Shown piece by piece: positions 15,906 to 24,864 of a stretch of DNA of 64,000 nucleotides. This DNA is from DATMFV01 sp035555975 (GTDB taxonomy: Bacteria > Verrucomicrobiota > Verrucomicrobiia > Chthoniobacterales > Chthoniobacteraceae). The position numbers were made by a program, and so were the translations under genes. Below the pieces are notes generated by a model. The model saw only the letters and a program-made list of their open reading frames with translations, ran no database searches and was not told where the DNA came from. The stretch covers positions 1 to 64,000 of the forward strand of contig DATMFV010000100.1 in assembly GCA_035555975.1 (NCBI GenBank). The letters run 5' to 3'. Each line of letters begins with the position of its first letter. Positions within the stretch are counted from its first letter, which is position 1.

Positions 15906-17434
15906 AACGCCAGGCTCCTGTCATCAATCGTTCGTGGCTGGCTCGCACGGTCGATAGCGCTTTCGAAGCCTTCGCCCCGGGCCTCGCCCTCAAGCGTGCC
16001 AGCGCTCGCGACATGCTGGCTTACCGCGCCGCCCGAATCACCCGCGCCAGAGAATCCGCCCCTCGTACAAGCAACCACCCGGACGGCCCGAAGACGCAAC
16101 GCGACCGGGTGACGCTGATGTTTGAGGCCCGCGACCTTGCGGATAACGTCGGGTTCGTCAAGGGGCATCTCCGGAAGGTCCAACTCTATGGAGCGGGAAC
16201 CCTGACCTATGAACCCGACACCGGCGACGACGGCATGGATTCCGAAATTCGGGAATATCTCGACTGGTGGTATACCCTCGCTCATGTCGGCCTCGACCAT
16301 CACTTCAATCGGCTGATTCAGATTTCTTTGATCGGCATGACGCGCGACTGCGATTCCATGCTGGTTTGGTACCGGGACGAAGACGCCCTTCGCCTGCAGC
16401 TGATCGAAGCCGACCAAGTTGGCGAGCTTTACAGCTTTTCCCAGCGTTCCGACTATGTTTCCGGCGTCTACCTCAACCCGGACGGCACTCGCGCCGGGTA
16501 TCGCGTCTACGAGCGCATGGGCGACATGCAGTATATCAACCCGGAGTTCATCCCGGTTGAGAACACGCTGTTTTTCTACGATCCCATGCGGTCGAGCAAG
16601 CGCGGGATTACCGCCTATGACGCCGCGATTGAAAACATTCGGGACAAGTTCGAGGTCCTCGACTTCGAGAAGAACGCGGTCAAGAAGCTCTCCACCTACG
16701 ATGTCGTCACCTACACCGAGCGCGGGCGACCGGAGGGCTTTGACTATGACAAGCGGGTCCAGGATGAAGGCGGCGCGTCCGCGTCGTTGATCCGGCACGC
16801 TGAAGCCGGTGCCACTGAGTTTATGGGCGTCGGCGAGAAGTTCGAGGTCATCAACCCGAACCGGCCAAGCTCTTCCTTTCAGGGCTTCCTGAAAATGCTC
16901 GACGTCGAGTCGTGCGCCAACCTGAATCTTCCTTACGGCTTCCTGGTCGACCCATCCGAACCGGGCGGCGTCGCGGCCCGTATCATCGCGCACGTGGCAA
17001 ACCGTGAGTTTGAGCGCATCCAGCGTGACATCCTCCTCCCAAAGCTCAACCTGATCCGTGACATCGTTCTCGGCGACGCCATCGAGCGCGGCGACATCTC
17101 CCGGCATGCGAACTTCCGGCGCGGCCTCTGGATGTTCCCCCCGCCGCCGACCGCCGACATTCAACGCGAAAGCGACATCGGCATCAAAGAGGCCCGCGCC
17201 GGCCTCTCTACCTACACTGAACAGTACGCTATCTACGGACAGAACCGGAAACGTCAATGGGAGATTCGCAAGCAGGAAATCATCGACAAGCATCGCCTCG
17301 CCTGGGAAGCGCAGAAGGCCCTTGAGGAGCAGGGAATCCCCGCCACCATCTCCCCGGAGGAGATCGCCTCCATGAGCGACAACCCGGCGAACAACGGCCA
17401 GCCAGCGGTTGACACGGACCCCTTCAGTAAATGA
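15902..17434 (+). CDS. Phage portal protein, lambda gpB-type
   Basis: 510 residues. It has the lambda portal family pattern: early VTLMFEARDLADNVGFVKG, then GMTRDCDSMLVWYRDED, and the motif NLPYGFLVD with VAARIIAHVANREF towards the C-terminus. It forms the dodecameric DNA gate of the head. ATG 15902 is used because the conserved N-terminal RSWLARTVDSAFEAFAPGLA begins there. The last codons overlap the protease ATG. Confidence 0.9.
   Translation: MKRQAPVINRSWLARTVDSAFEAFAPGLALKRASARDMLAYRAARITRARESAPRTSNHPDGPKTQRDRVTLMFEARDLADNVGFVKGHLRKVQLYGAGTLTYEPDTGDDGMDSEIREYLDWWYTLAHVGLDHHFNRLIQISLIGMTRDCDSMLVWYRDEDALRLQLIEADQVGELYSFSQRSDYVSGVYLNPDGTRAGYRVYERMGDMQYINPEFIPVENTLFFYDPMRSSKRGITAYDAAIENIRDKFEVLDFEKNAVKKLSTYDVVTYTERGRPEGFDYDKRVQDEGGASASLIRHAEAGATEFMGVGEKFEVINPNRPSSSFQGFLKMLDVESCANLNLPYGFLVDPSEPGGVAARIIAHVANREFERIQRDILLPKLNLIRDIVLGDAIERGDISRHANFRRGLWMFPPPPTADIQRESDIGIKEARAGLSTYTEQYAIYGQNRKRQWEIRKQEIIDKHRLAWEAQKALEEQGIPATISPEEIASMSDNPANNGQPAVDTDPFSK
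17408..17433 (+). promoter_or_regulatory. GTTGACAC motif, 15 nt before ATG 17431
   Basis: GTTGACAC at 17408-17415 is inside the portal 3' end (encoding V-D-T) and 15 nt before the protease start. No clear ribosome-binding site otherwise. Confidence 0.45.
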
Positions 17435-18330
17435 AGCGACCGCAGCTTACCCAATTCCAAGCCTTGCCGGGCGGCGATTCCGTGGATGCCGATGCCGGTA
17501 TCATCAAAGGCGTTTCCGTCATGACGATCGGCCCCGCCCTCGGGCACGGGATGGACATCGACGAGAAGGGATTGAAACAGTGCCTCGCCGCTTGCCTCGC
17601 GAAAGGCGATGAAGGCGTCAAGCTGGTCATCAACCACGAATCCGGGTTTTCGGAAATCGTCGGTGTGGTGAAGGATTTCCGCATCGAAGGTGATCAGCTC
17701 AAGGGCGACGCCCATCTCCTGGATAGCCATCCGCAGCGGGCGCACATCCTCGAAGTCGCTTCCAAGATGCCGAAAAACTTCGGCCTTTCCGTTGAGACCT
17801 ACGGGAAGCATGAGCCTGTTTCGAACACCAAACGCAAACTTTACCGGTGCGAGCAAATCGACGCAATCGCACTGGTTCCCACCCCGGCGGCAAATGCCAA
17901 CGGCCTCTTGTCGGTTGACACCCCACCTAAAGAAATGGACGAAGAAAAAATCGCTGAAATTGTCGGCACCGCCGTTGCGGATGCCATCGCCCCCATCGAC
18001 GAGCGCCTGAAAAAGCTCGAAGAGGCCGATCCCGAAAATAAGCCTGAGGAAAACCTCGAAGGCGACGAAAAGAAGGAGGAGGAAAAGCTCGCAAAGCTCG
18101 CCGCCAACGTCGCCGCCGCCGCCGTCACGAAGTTTGCTTCCACCCTCGGAATCTCGAAAAACAAGGAAGCAGGCGCGCCGGACATCCAGCGCGGCAAGCT
18201 GACCAAGTTCGAAGCCAAGGTCGAGGAGCTGGTCAAGGCCGGTGTCCGCAACCCGCACGCCGCCGCCGTCACGAAATACCCGGAACTCTACAATGAGTAT
18301 CGGATCGGCCTGGAAAGGGGGGGCAACTAA
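17431..18330 (+). CDS. Capsid maturation protease with C-terminal scaffold
   Basis: 299 residues. The N-terminal part (1-165) matches phage head maturation proteases: VINHESGFSEIVGVVKDF, then HPQRAHILEVASKMPKNFGLSVE (read in two pieces), with His and Ser as likely catalytic residues. From about 169 the sequence turns Glu/Lys/Ala-rich and coiled-coil, as in assembly scaffolds. The layout parallels lambda gpC/Nu3, where scaffold is also made from an internal start. Confidence 0.8.
   Translation: MKRPQLTQFQALPGGDSVDADAGIIKGVSVMTIGPALGHGMDIDEKGLKQCLAACLAKGDEGVKLVINHESGFSEIVGVVKDFRIEGDQLKGDAHLLDSHPQRAHILEVASKMPKNFGLSVETYGKHEPVSNTKRKLYRCEQIDAIALVPTPAANANGLLSVDTPPKEMDEEKIAEIVGTAVADAIAPIDERLKKLEEADPENKPEENLEGDEKKEEEKLAKLAANVAAAAVTKFASTLGISKNKEAGAPDIQRGKLTKFEAKVEELVKAGVRNPHAAAVTKYPELYNEYRIGLERGGN
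17914..17937 (+). promoter_or_regulatory. GTTGACAC motif, 13 nt before internal ATG 17935
   Basis: GTTGACAC at 17914-17921 lies in the protease frame 13 nt before an in-frame ATG at the protease/scaffold boundary, suggesting an internal start. Confidence 0.45.
17935..18330 (+). CDS. Putative separate scaffold protein from internal start
   Basis: In-frame internal ATG at codon 169 of the protease gene would give a 131-residue product MDEEKIAEIVGTAVADAI... made wholly of the coiled-coil scaffold segment. The ATG has the same upstream octamer and spacing as four other late-gene starts. Lambda Nu3 is produced from gene C in the same way. Inferred, not proven. Confidence 0.45.
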   Translation: MDEEKIAEIVGTAVADAIAPIDERLKKLEEADPENKPEENLEGDEKKEEEKLAKLAANVAAAAVTKFASTLGISKNKEAGAPDIQRGKLTKFEAKVEELVKAGVRNPHAAAVTKYPELYNEYRIGLERGGN

Positions 18331-18332
18331 CC

Positions 18333-18728
18333 ATGGGCACCTCCACCAGGATCGAAGGCGGTTTCCGCACGATCACCGTCGGCTCATCTGCCGTTGATGC
18401 CTACCTTCGCGTTAAGCTCGGCACGGACGGAAAGCACACGGTCTGCAGCGCGACTGACTTTGGCGACGCCATTACCGATGAGCCCATCGTCGCAAACGGC
18501 ACCGGCACGGCTCGTTTCGTCAATGCCCCAGGCCAACAGTTCGGAATCGCTTCCGGCGCTGTTGCCACCGCTGGCCTGAAACTGTATGCCGCCGCTGACG
18601 GCAAGGTCTCCACCACTCAATCGACGACCGAGCCGCTGGTCGGAATCTCCGAGGAAGCCGCCGCCAACGGAGAAGTTGTCACCTACACTTCGGCTGCAAA
18701 CACCGCCGTCACCATCGATAACGGTTAA
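18333..18728 (+). CDS. Capsid decoration / DUF2190-like protein
   Basis: 131 residues, rich in Ala, Thr, Gly and Val, beta-structured throughout (VVTYTSAANTAVTI at the C-terminus). Position between protease and major capsid is that of lambda gpD. ATG 18333 follows the protease stop by 2 nt. Likely trimeric head decoration. Confidence 0.65.
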   Translation: MGTSTRIEGGFRTITVGSSAVDAYLRVKLGTDGKHTVCSATDFGDAITDEPIVANGTGTARFVNAPGQQFGIASGAVATAGLKLYAAADGKVSTTQSTTEPLVGISEEAAANGEVVTYTSAANTAVTIDNG

Positions 18729-18742
18729 CGAAGGTTTACACT

Positions 18743-19726
18743 ATGGCATTTCGTTCCAATATTTCCGCCGCGCCCAGGGAAGAGATTTCCGCTGCGATCG
18801 TTGAAGGGGCCAGCCTCAATACTCAACTGATCTGGCAGGATGTCCTTCCTCCTCTCGGTCTCAACCAGCGCACCGCGCATCTTCCGAAGCTCACCATTGC
18901 GGGCGCGGAACTGATGCGGATCATCGACGGCCTCAGGGCGGATGGTGCCGACTACCCCCGCATGACGGCCACCATCGGCGATTTCACCCTGAACCCGGCG
19001 ATCCGTGGTCAGGAAATCGGCATCCCGCTGGAGGCAGAGATGGATTACGCCCATCTCTTCAGCCTGGAGACCTTCTACGCCCGCCAGCTTGGCCAGCATA
19101 AGCTTTCGCTCACGCTGGAGTATTACACTGCGCAGACGATCTTCTCGACCGGCAACTTCGGCTCCGCGACGAACTCGTCGGTTGCCTATACCACTGGAAA
19201 CCTCGATACGATTTCGCTGGTCGCCGACATCCTCGCTGCCCTTAACCGGGTGCGCAATGCCGGGGAGGAGCCTGATATGGTCATCATTCCTGCGCTGGTT
19301 CTGGAGCGTTGCTCCCAGGGCAAGCTCGTCAAGGAGTGGGTGGCCGGTCAGCTTGCCGCCGGTTCGGAGGTCACCGCTACCGCTCTGGAAAGCGCGATCA
19401 ACAAGCAGGGCTACCAGGTCAAGGTCAAGGTCGGGCGCGCCATGTACAACAGCGCCGCCAAGGGTAAGAAAACCCTCACCCGCATCTGGTCGAATGACTA
19501 CATCTGGGTCGGTCGCGCCGGATACAAGAACGTCGCCGGGGACGCCGGAATCCCGATCCTTGACGGCGTCGGCGCAACCGCCTTCTGGGAGCCGTACGGC
19601 CTCTTTGTCGGCGAGACCTACGAAGACAAGCCGAAGGACCAACAGGTTGTTCGCGGGAAGGTTTCGGGTAATCCGAGCGTCTTCAACGCCAACGCCGGAA
19701 CGTTGATCGCCACTCAATACGCCTGA
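18743..19726 (+). CDS. Major capsid protein
   Basis: 327 residues. Position after protease and decoration genes, size, and an HK97-like pattern (N-terminal helices, long beta-rich P-domain, closing motif FWEPYGLFVGETYEDKP) support this. No Cys-rich or membrane segment. It is the last large gene before the terminator at 19971, with a short gene between. Confidence 0.75.
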   Translation: MAFRSNISAAPREEISAAIVEGASLNTQLIWQDVLPPLGLNQRTAHLPKLTIAGAELMRIIDGLRADGADYPRMTATIGDFTLNPAIRGQEIGIPLEAEMDYAHLFSLETFYARQLGQHKLSLTLEYYTAQTIFSTGNFGSATNSSVAYTTGNLDTISLVADILAALNRVRNAGEEPDMVIIPALVLERCSQGKLVKEWVAGQLAAGSEVTATALESAINKQGYQVKVKVGRAMYNSAAKGKKTLTRIWSNDYIWVGRAGYKNVAGDAGIPILDGVGATAFWEPYGLFVGETYEDKPKDQQVVRGKVSGNPSVFNANAGTLIATQYA

Positions 19727-19728
19727 TC

Positions 19729-19944
19729 ATGAGCGACAAAAAGACTTCACCCACACAACCCGCCACCCCTCCCAAGGAAGCGCCCAGAGACGTCTTCTAC
19801 GTCTACAGCCGCGACGGCGCGCTCTACTCCCTGGAGATCAATCCCCAGAACCCCTACGGGAAAACGCACCGCGCGACTACCGAAGGGCACACCTGGGAGG
19901 GGACGGCGGCGGAGTTCAAGCGCGACTTCGATCGCGTCGACTGA
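19729..19944 (+). CDS. Hypothetical small phage protein
   Basis: 71 residues. Pro/Thr/Lys-rich start, then a compact beta segment (DVFYVYSRDGALYSLEI). It follows the capsid gene by 2 nt, the place of lambda gpFI, so a head-completion role is possible; not recognised by sequence. Confidence 0.55.
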   Translation: MSDKKTSPTQPATPPKEAPRDVFYVYSRDGALYSLEINPQNPYGKTHRATTEGHTWEGTAAEFKRDFDRVD

Positions 19945-19970
19945 TCGCCTTTCTGCATAGGCATAGGGCC

Positions 19971-20017
19971 GGGCCGGAATGGGGTTTCCCTGAGTTTACC
20001 CATTCCGGCCCTTTTTC
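19971..20017 (+). terminator. Rho-independent terminator after the head module
   Basis: GGGCCGGAATGGG (19971-19983) pairs perfectly with CCCATTCCGGCCC (19999-20011) over 13 bp, loop of 15 nt, followed by TTTTTCT. It separates head genes from tail genes whose first ATG is only 4 nt further on, so tail expression needs read-through or antitermination, or a promoter inside. Confidence 0.85.
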
Positions 20018-20020
20018 TGT

Positions 20021-20344
20021 ATGAGCACTGACTTTCACAATTTCATGCGCGCCGGTTTTCATGAGGCCGCTCAAACTTTCTCTTCCACCGACGACGCCGA
20101 GGTCATCCGGCACAAGGGGAAGGTCGCTACCGTCGTCGGCGGATCGCTCAATGCCGCCGAGGAAATGAAAAACGCCGGCATCCAGCCGGAGTTCGACCGC
20201 GTGGCCGTTGTGCTCGATGACGAGTTCGACACCCTCGGTGCGGCCATTGAAAGCGAGGTCGAAATCGGCGGCATGAAGCTGGAGATTAAAGCCATCTCCC
20301 GGTGCGCCCCGTTCGTCACCCTTGGCCTGAAGGAGATTCGATGA
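20021..20344 (+). CDS. Head-tail joining protein, gpFII-position
   Basis: 107 residues. Small acidic protein with a beta-rich second half (VEIGGMKLEIKAISRCAPFVTLGL). Position at the head/tail boundary and size correspond to lambda gpFII. Stop overlaps the next ATG. Confidence 0.5.
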   Translation: MSTDFHNFMRAGFHEAAQTFSSTDDAEVIRHKGKVATVVGGSLNAAEEMKNAGIQPEFDRVAVVLDDEFDTLGAAIESEVEIGGMKLEIKAISRCAPFVTLGLKEIR

Positions 20345-21114
20345 AGATCGACCTTGAGATGAAAGGGTTCTCCCGAATGGTCGAGTCCCTTTCAAAGCTC
20401 TCTGGTCGCGACTATGAAGATGTCCTTTTGGATCAGGTTGGCCAGCTCTTGAGGGTTTGTATCCAAAAGACCTATCGAGCCGAAAAGGGATCGCTCGCGA
20501 AGGTAGCATCGGTTCAAAACCATAACGCTAGACCCAAGGATGGCCCGAAGCTGACCGGCTACAAGCGGTCGGGTAGCAAGGAGTGGTTGGTAGACCCGGG
20601 AAAGAAAAGCCTCTTTTCGAAAAGGCAGGTCGCTATCTACAAAGCCAGCATGAGAATGCCGGATGCCCAATGGGCGAAGGTCTTGCAGTTACGAGCCATC
20701 CTTGAGGCGAGGCATGTTGAGCCCAACGTTGCCGAAGGCTCGCGCGGGCTTTCGGCTCAATCCTGGTATCAAATCGCTCAGGAACTCGGCTCCCTCTGCG
20801 AAGAACGGGCAAAGGCCCCCGGCTACATCAAGAAAGCGAAGTCCTTCATGGGTAAGCAGCCGTCGCGCGTCGGTCGGGGGCGAAAGCTCAATGAGGGTTC
20901 TTCGCTGGTCATCGAGATCAGAAACTCAAGCTCCCGCCTCGTCAAAGGGCCATCCCCAGGCTTCAAGGGAGACAAAAGCGCCCTGATGGGCCGGAAGATT
21001 CTCGCGTGGGCGATGCGCATCCGCGTTTCCGCTTTCATCCGCGAGCTTCGCGCCGGTGTCTTCGAAGACCTCGAAGTCCGCGCCAAACGCTACCCCGGAA
21101 TTTTCACAAAATGA
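20341..21114 (+). CDS. Minor tail protein, gpZ-position
   Basis: 257 residues, basic, mainly helical, from ATG 20341 (overlaps the preceding stop). The N-terminus MKIDLEMKGFSRMVESLSKLS resembles tail-completion proteins of the gpZ/HK97 gp10 type in pattern. No transmembrane region. Assigned mostly by gene order. Confidence 0.5.
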   Translation: MKIDLEMKGFSRMVESLSKLSGRDYEDVLLDQVGQLLRVCIQKTYRAEKGSLAKVASVQNHNARPKDGPKLTGYKRSGSKEWLVDPGKKSLFSKRQVAIYKASMRMPDAQWAKVLQLRAILEARHVEPNVAEGSRGLSAQSWYQIAQELGSLCEERAKAPGYIKKAKSFMGKQPSRVGRGRKLNEGSSLVIEIRNSSSRLVKGPSPGFKGDKSALMGRKILAWAMRIRVSAFIRELRAGVFEDLEVRAKRYPGIFTK

Positions 21115-21593
21115 TTGCACCATCTATTGACGACCTCTACCGCGTCGAAGACGACGTAGAAAAAGCCATCAAGTCGATCCTCGAACGGGACGGAATCGCG
21201 CCTGTCTACGTCCAGCAGGATAGCGAGGTTTTGACCTCCCCCCGGGTCGAAGTCCAGTTACAGCTCGGAGCGGCGACCGGCCACAAACATATCGACCGGC
21301 AGAAACGGGTCTGGATCGACGCATGGAACGGCACACTGGTTTTCCAGATCGTCACCCGCCGGAAGGATGAAAAGACCAAGCTCGACCCATTCCACTCGAA
21401 GTGGCGGGCCGCCATCCGTCGTATCATGCAGGGGTGCGCCGGGAGCATCACGACGCACGATCTACCTTACCACGGCCTCCCGAAGATTACGGAACAAGGC
21501 ACTACGCCGAAGGTGGAGAGCGAGGATAAAGTCGACATCTCCGAGGTCGCTTTTTCCGTCCTGGTCTGCATCCGTCCCAGCGCCTGGCCGTGA
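21111..21593 (+). CDS. Tail terminator-like protein, gpU-position
   Basis: 160 residues from ATG 21111 (overlaps TGA). Mixed alpha/beta with a central VQLQLGAATGHKH and VFQIVTRRKDE, the strand-helix pattern of gpU-type tail terminators. Placed before the tail-tube-position gene. By context. Confidence 0.5.
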   Translation: MIAPSIDDLYRVEDDVEKAIKSILERDGIAPVYVQQDSEVLTSPRVEVQLQLGAATGHKHIDRQKRVWIDAWNGTLVFQIVTRRKDEKTKLDPFHSKWRAAIRRIMQGCAGSITTHDLPYHGLPKITEQGTTPKVESEDKVDISEVAFSVLVCIRPSAWP

Positions 21594-21598
21594 CGCTG

Positions 21599-21623
21599 GT
21601 TGACACGGGGGCCTTGGTATATG
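21599..21623 (+). promoter_or_regulatory. GTTGACAC motif, 14 nt before ATG 21621
   Basis: GTTGACAC at 21599-21606 falls in the 27-nt gap after the preceding stop and 14 nt before the next start, with no Shine-Dalgarno sequence nearby. Confidence 0.45.
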
Positions 21624-22004
21624 GCAGACCCCGAAGGTGTTTACAATGACGGCGACATTCCTTATGGCTCCCAAATCGTGACCATTGGCGCGCAAAGCTA
21701 CATTGCGTCCAATATCAGTTTTGAGGAAGGAAGCAACAATGTCGATTCCAACAATCATGTCGGCGTTCCGCGCGGCCAGGTGCTCACCGCAACCATTCCG
21801 ACCGGCTCCGCTGAGTTGCAGCTTCAAGACAGCAGCCAGGCCCCGCCCGCACGATTTTCCACGTTCACCCTGACCGACGTCGGCGGCGGCACCCAGCTTG
21901 TGGTTATCAGCAAGGTGGGGCGCGCCTGGGATGCGGGCGGCGAAACGAAAGTTTCTATCGATATCCGCAAGGTTCTCAATCCCCCGGGCAACCCCGAAAC
22001 CTGA
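21621..22004 (+). CDS. Probable tail tube protein
   Basis: 127 residues from ATG 21621. Beta-rich with the stretch GQVLTATIPTGSAELQLQDSS and FSTFTLTDVGGGTQLVVI, fitting a tail-tube fold. Position directly before an assembly-chaperone-like gene and the tape measure. Its stop overlaps the next ATG. No sequence-level homology recognised. Confidence 0.45.
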   Translation: MADPEGVYNDGDIPYGSQIVTIGAQSYIASNISFEEGSNNVDSNNHVGVPRGQVLTATIPTGSAELQLQDSSQAPPARFSTFTLTDVGGGTQLVVISKVGRAWDAGGETKVSIDIRKVLNPPGNPET

Positions 22005-22642
22005 TGCACATCCCCGGCCTCCAGGAGGCCATCGAGCGCGAGGCCCGAATCAGGGCCTCCGCTTGCTGGCCGGGTTACACTACCGAGCTTTGCGGCGTTC
22101 CCGTGCGAATCATGACGTTGCGGGATTTGCTGTTCCTCGATCTCGCGCGAAACCCCTTCGTTTGCGGGGGCGTCCCGACCGCCGAAGACATCGCGCAATT
22201 CCTCTGGATCATCTCCCCGGAGTTCGGCGCGTTCCGGGATCGCGCCTTCTGGGTGTTTGACCGACCCCGATGGAGCGAGAACCGCGCCAGACGCCGCTTC
22301 ACGCGGTCTTTGCGTCATATCCCTACCGGTGAGGCCATCGAAGCCATTCAGACCTACCTGGAGGAAATCTTCCTCGACACGCCACCATCGGCCAGAGGTG
22401 CCGACAACGAAGCGCCGTTGATGCACTTCTTCGCCTCCCTGGTTTCCGCCGTCGCCATCGCGTTCGGATGGTCCCGGGATACGATCGAGCGCCTTCCGAT
22501 GCCCCTCCTCTACCAGTACACCCGGTTCATCCGCGACCACGAGGCCGCCCGCGCCGGTGTCAGCATTCCCGCCATGTCAAAATTCCGGGACCGTGCGAAA
22601 AGCGCCGCCCTCCGCGCCCACGCCGCCCAAAAGAAAAAATGA
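22004..22642 (+). CDS. Tail assembly chaperone-like protein
   Basis: 212 residues, helical, Arg-rich C-terminus ending in lysines. It occupies the place of lambda gpG/gpGT, just before the tape measure. I see no clear slippery sequence, so a frameshift product is not supported. Overlaps the tape measure start by 4 nt (ATGA). Confidence 0.45.
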   Translation: MHIPGLQEAIEREARIRASACWPGYTTELCGVPVRIMTLRDLLFLDLARNPFVCGGVPTAEDIAQFLWIISPEFGAFRDRAFWVFDRPRWSENRARRRFTRSLRHIPTGEAIEAIQTYLEEIFLDTPPSARGADNEAPLMHFFASLVSAVAIAFGWSRDTIERLPMPLLYQYTRFIRDHEAARAGVSIPAMSKFRDRAKSAALRAHAAQKKK

Positions 22643-24000
22643 GTTCCGAAGCCATCATCGCTAAACTTGGTCTTGATACCAAGGATTTCCAAAAAGACCT
22701 CAACGGCAGCGTTGCGTCGGTCCTGAAGGCGCATACGCAAATGATGCGAGCCGCCAAGGGGCAACAGTCCACCACTGACCGGCTCGGGACTTCGATTCGA
22801 TCCGCTGGGAAGGAGTGGATGCGGGCTGGAATTGCTACCTTTACAGGGCCGCTGCTTGGAGTGATGGCCATCGGCTCGCTTTGGGAGGGCGTCAAAGCGG
22901 CGAAAGAGTTGGACCGAGAACTCGACAAGGTTCTCAAGATCAAGGATGCAAAATTCTCCTCGATTTCCGACCTTCAAAACCAGCTACAGAGCGTTGACGG
23001 GTTGCTTCAGAAGATCAATACCCATCTGGGGAGCACCATGCAGCGGAGCGCCAACGACCTGAAAGATAGGTTTGAGGCGCTTTTCAACGTCATCTCCAAC
23101 CCGGTTGGAGCTTGGAACGGTGAAATTAAGATGGACAATACCAATGTCCGGCTTGCGAAGCAGGAAGGCGATCTAAAAAGGGATCAGCTTAAGCTTGAGG
23201 AGCAGATCGCGAACAAGCAGCTTAGTCAAATTGGAAATCAGACCATCGCGCTTACGGTTTCGGAAAGGGCGGCAGAGTTTGCAGAGGCCAAGCGTAAATA
23301 TGATGAGATGCTCGGAGCGGCAGCTGGAAAGGCCCCGGAGGTCAAACAAGCTATGGAATCAAGCGCAAAAGCTCAGTATCGAAATGAACTCCAGCAGATT
23401 GTTCAGAAGCATGATTTCATGGAAGAAGAATTGCGTCTTCAAAATGAAATCAGCAAGCTCCAAGGGAGCGCATCCCAACGGTCCATCGCGGCTACTCGTC
23501 TGGAGATCGCCATGCTTCAAAAGCGGCTGGAGACACACAAAGATATTCTTAGCGCTGAGGCAAGGAATCGTCTTACGGTTCAAATCAATCAGAAATCCCG
23601 TCAGCTTCACGACGCTCAGGTTGAGCGAGCTGGCATGACCCCTCAGGAGGTCGAAGCGGAAAAGGCGCAAGAACGGGACCGTCGACGTGCCGTGCGGGTT
23701 TTTGAAAGCCGGGAAAGGGGTCGCCAGCAGAATGGAGAGGCGAACAGTAGCGACGAAAACCGCGATGCCCGGTTCGCCGCTGCGAAGAAACCGGTTTCCC
23801 TCCAGCCAGCCGGGCTATCTCTTCGTGATCAGGTAAATAGCCAGTTCGCTCAAAAGCCGCTTGTGCATCAGGTTAATAAATCAGCCGCTTCTCTAGCAGG
23901 AAAAGATCAGAAGATGTCCAATGCAACTGACAATAAAATTGAACAGCTCCTTACCGAGCTAAATAAAACTGTCAAGGATCGTCTCGGAGTGATGCGCTAA
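22639..24000 (+). CDS. Tail tape-measure-like coiled-coil protein
   Basis: 453 residues. The opening MSSEAIIAKLGLDTKDFQKDL is the common tape-measure pattern (short domain, then x-x-L-G-x-D), followed by a hydrophobic glycine-rich segment at about 50-80 and long heptad coiled coils at 170-350. At 453 residues the implied tail is short for a siphovirus (roughly 0.15 nm per residue). Start ATG 22639 overlaps the preceding stop. Confidence 0.6.
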   Translation: MSSEAIIAKLGLDTKDFQKDLNGSVASVLKAHTQMMRAAKGQQSTTDRLGTSIRSAGKEWMRAGIATFTGPLLGVMAIGSLWEGVKAAKELDRELDKVLKIKDAKFSSISDLQNQLQSVDGLLQKINTHLGSTMQRSANDLKDRFEALFNVISNPVGAWNGEIKMDNTNVRLAKQEGDLKRDQLKLEEQIANKQLSQIGNQTIALTVSERAAEFAEAKRKYDEMLGAAAGKAPEVKQAMESSAKAQYRNELQQIVQKHDFMEEELRLQNEISKLQGSASQRSIAATRLEIAMLQKRLETHKDILSAEARNRLTVQINQKSRQLHDAQVERAGMTPQEVEAEKAQERDRRRAVRVFESRERGRQQNGEANSSDENRDARFAAAKKPVSLQPAGLSLRDQVNSQFAQKPLVHQVNKSAASLAGKDQKMSNATDNKIEQLLTELNKTVKDRLGVMR

Positions 24001-24003
24001 CCC

Positions 24004-24585
24004 ATGGCCAACGCCTTCTACGACGGAGATTTCACGGTCGCCCAGCCTCAGGGGCCGGACGTGATCAGCTTTGACCCGGAGCTTCGGTGTCATTTCCTGC
24101 GGCGCACCATGCGTCAGCGGGCGGCCAGCTTCGAGAAGATGGGCATCGGGGTCAGCATCGCGACCGACTTCTACCTCTACAAAGAGACCGAAGGCCGGAA
24201 CGTCGGTGCGGACCTTCTCGAATGGGACCGGCTCGCGATGGAGCTTCCGCCGCCGCGCATCATGCCGGAGGGGTATGTTCACAGCTACCAGTTTCTTTCG
24301 TTGGGCGATGAGCCGATCGTTGAAGCGCAAATCCCGGTCACCAGCCACGTCTACTACAGCTATTCCCATGTCGAAGACCCGACGACGATCGAAACGCTTT
24401 CCGCTCGCCGGTATATCCTGATCGGCTCGGTCGTCTACAGGGTCGGCGATCTTAACGTGATCGAATCCGGCCCCGATGAAGGTTGGTTCCTTGCAGAGGA
24501 TTCCGTCATCCGGAACATCCGGGGCAACGTCTGGGAGCATGCCAAACGTTACGTGCCGCCCTTTGACCCAACCATGGTTACCTGA
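24004..24585 (+). CDS. Hypothetical tail protein
   Basis: 193 residues. Beta-rich with aromatic clusters (TSHVYYSYSHVED). Starts 4 nt after the tape measure. Not recognised; distal tail or baseplate-hub component by position. Confidence 0.5.
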   Translation: MANAFYDGDFTVAQPQGPDVISFDPELRCHFLRRTMRQRAASFEKMGIGVSIATDFYLYKETEGRNVGADLLEWDRLAMELPPPRIMPEGYVHSYQFLSLGDEPIVEAQIPVTSHVYYSYSHVEDPTTIETLSARRYILIGSVVYRVGDLNVIESGPDEGWFLAEDSVIRNIRGNVWEHAKRYVPPFDPTMVT

Positions 24586-24586
24586 T

Positions 24587-24862
24587 ATGGCGAACAACAA
24601 GATAAATCCTTTGGAAAAGGGCGACTCCGGACGCACGATGATGCACACGGCGACCGCCAACGAGGTGATCGCCGCCATCAACCGGCTGCTTTCGTTGCAG
24701 ATCAAGCCGGAGGGTGCGGGGCGCGTGATTATCTCGGATGCTAATATCGTGATTGAGTTGAAGGGAGGGAGGCTTAATGCCGAAACCTTTGCACTTGATG
24801 TTTGGCTTTCGGGGGCACCTGCCAAACTGAATGTTTACGCTGACGGGCCTCCGGTTTCTTAA
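24587..24862 (+). CDS. Hypothetical small tail protein
   Basis: 91 residues from ATG 24587. Helical first half (TATANEVIAAINRLLSLQ), beta second half (IVIELKGGRLNAETFALDVWL). Not recognised; structural by position. Confidence 0.5.
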   Translation: MANNKINPLEKGDSGRTMMHTATANEVIAAINRLLSLQIKPEGAGRVIISDANIVIELKGGRLNAETFALDVWLSGAPAKLNVYADGPPVS

Positions 24863-24864
24863 TT

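Noticed and set aside
22004..22642. Programmed frameshift in the tail-chaperone-like gene
   Set aside because: No X-XXY-YYZ slippery heptamer followed by an extended overlapping frame was seen; the 3' AAGAAAAAATGA merely overlaps the tape-measure start.
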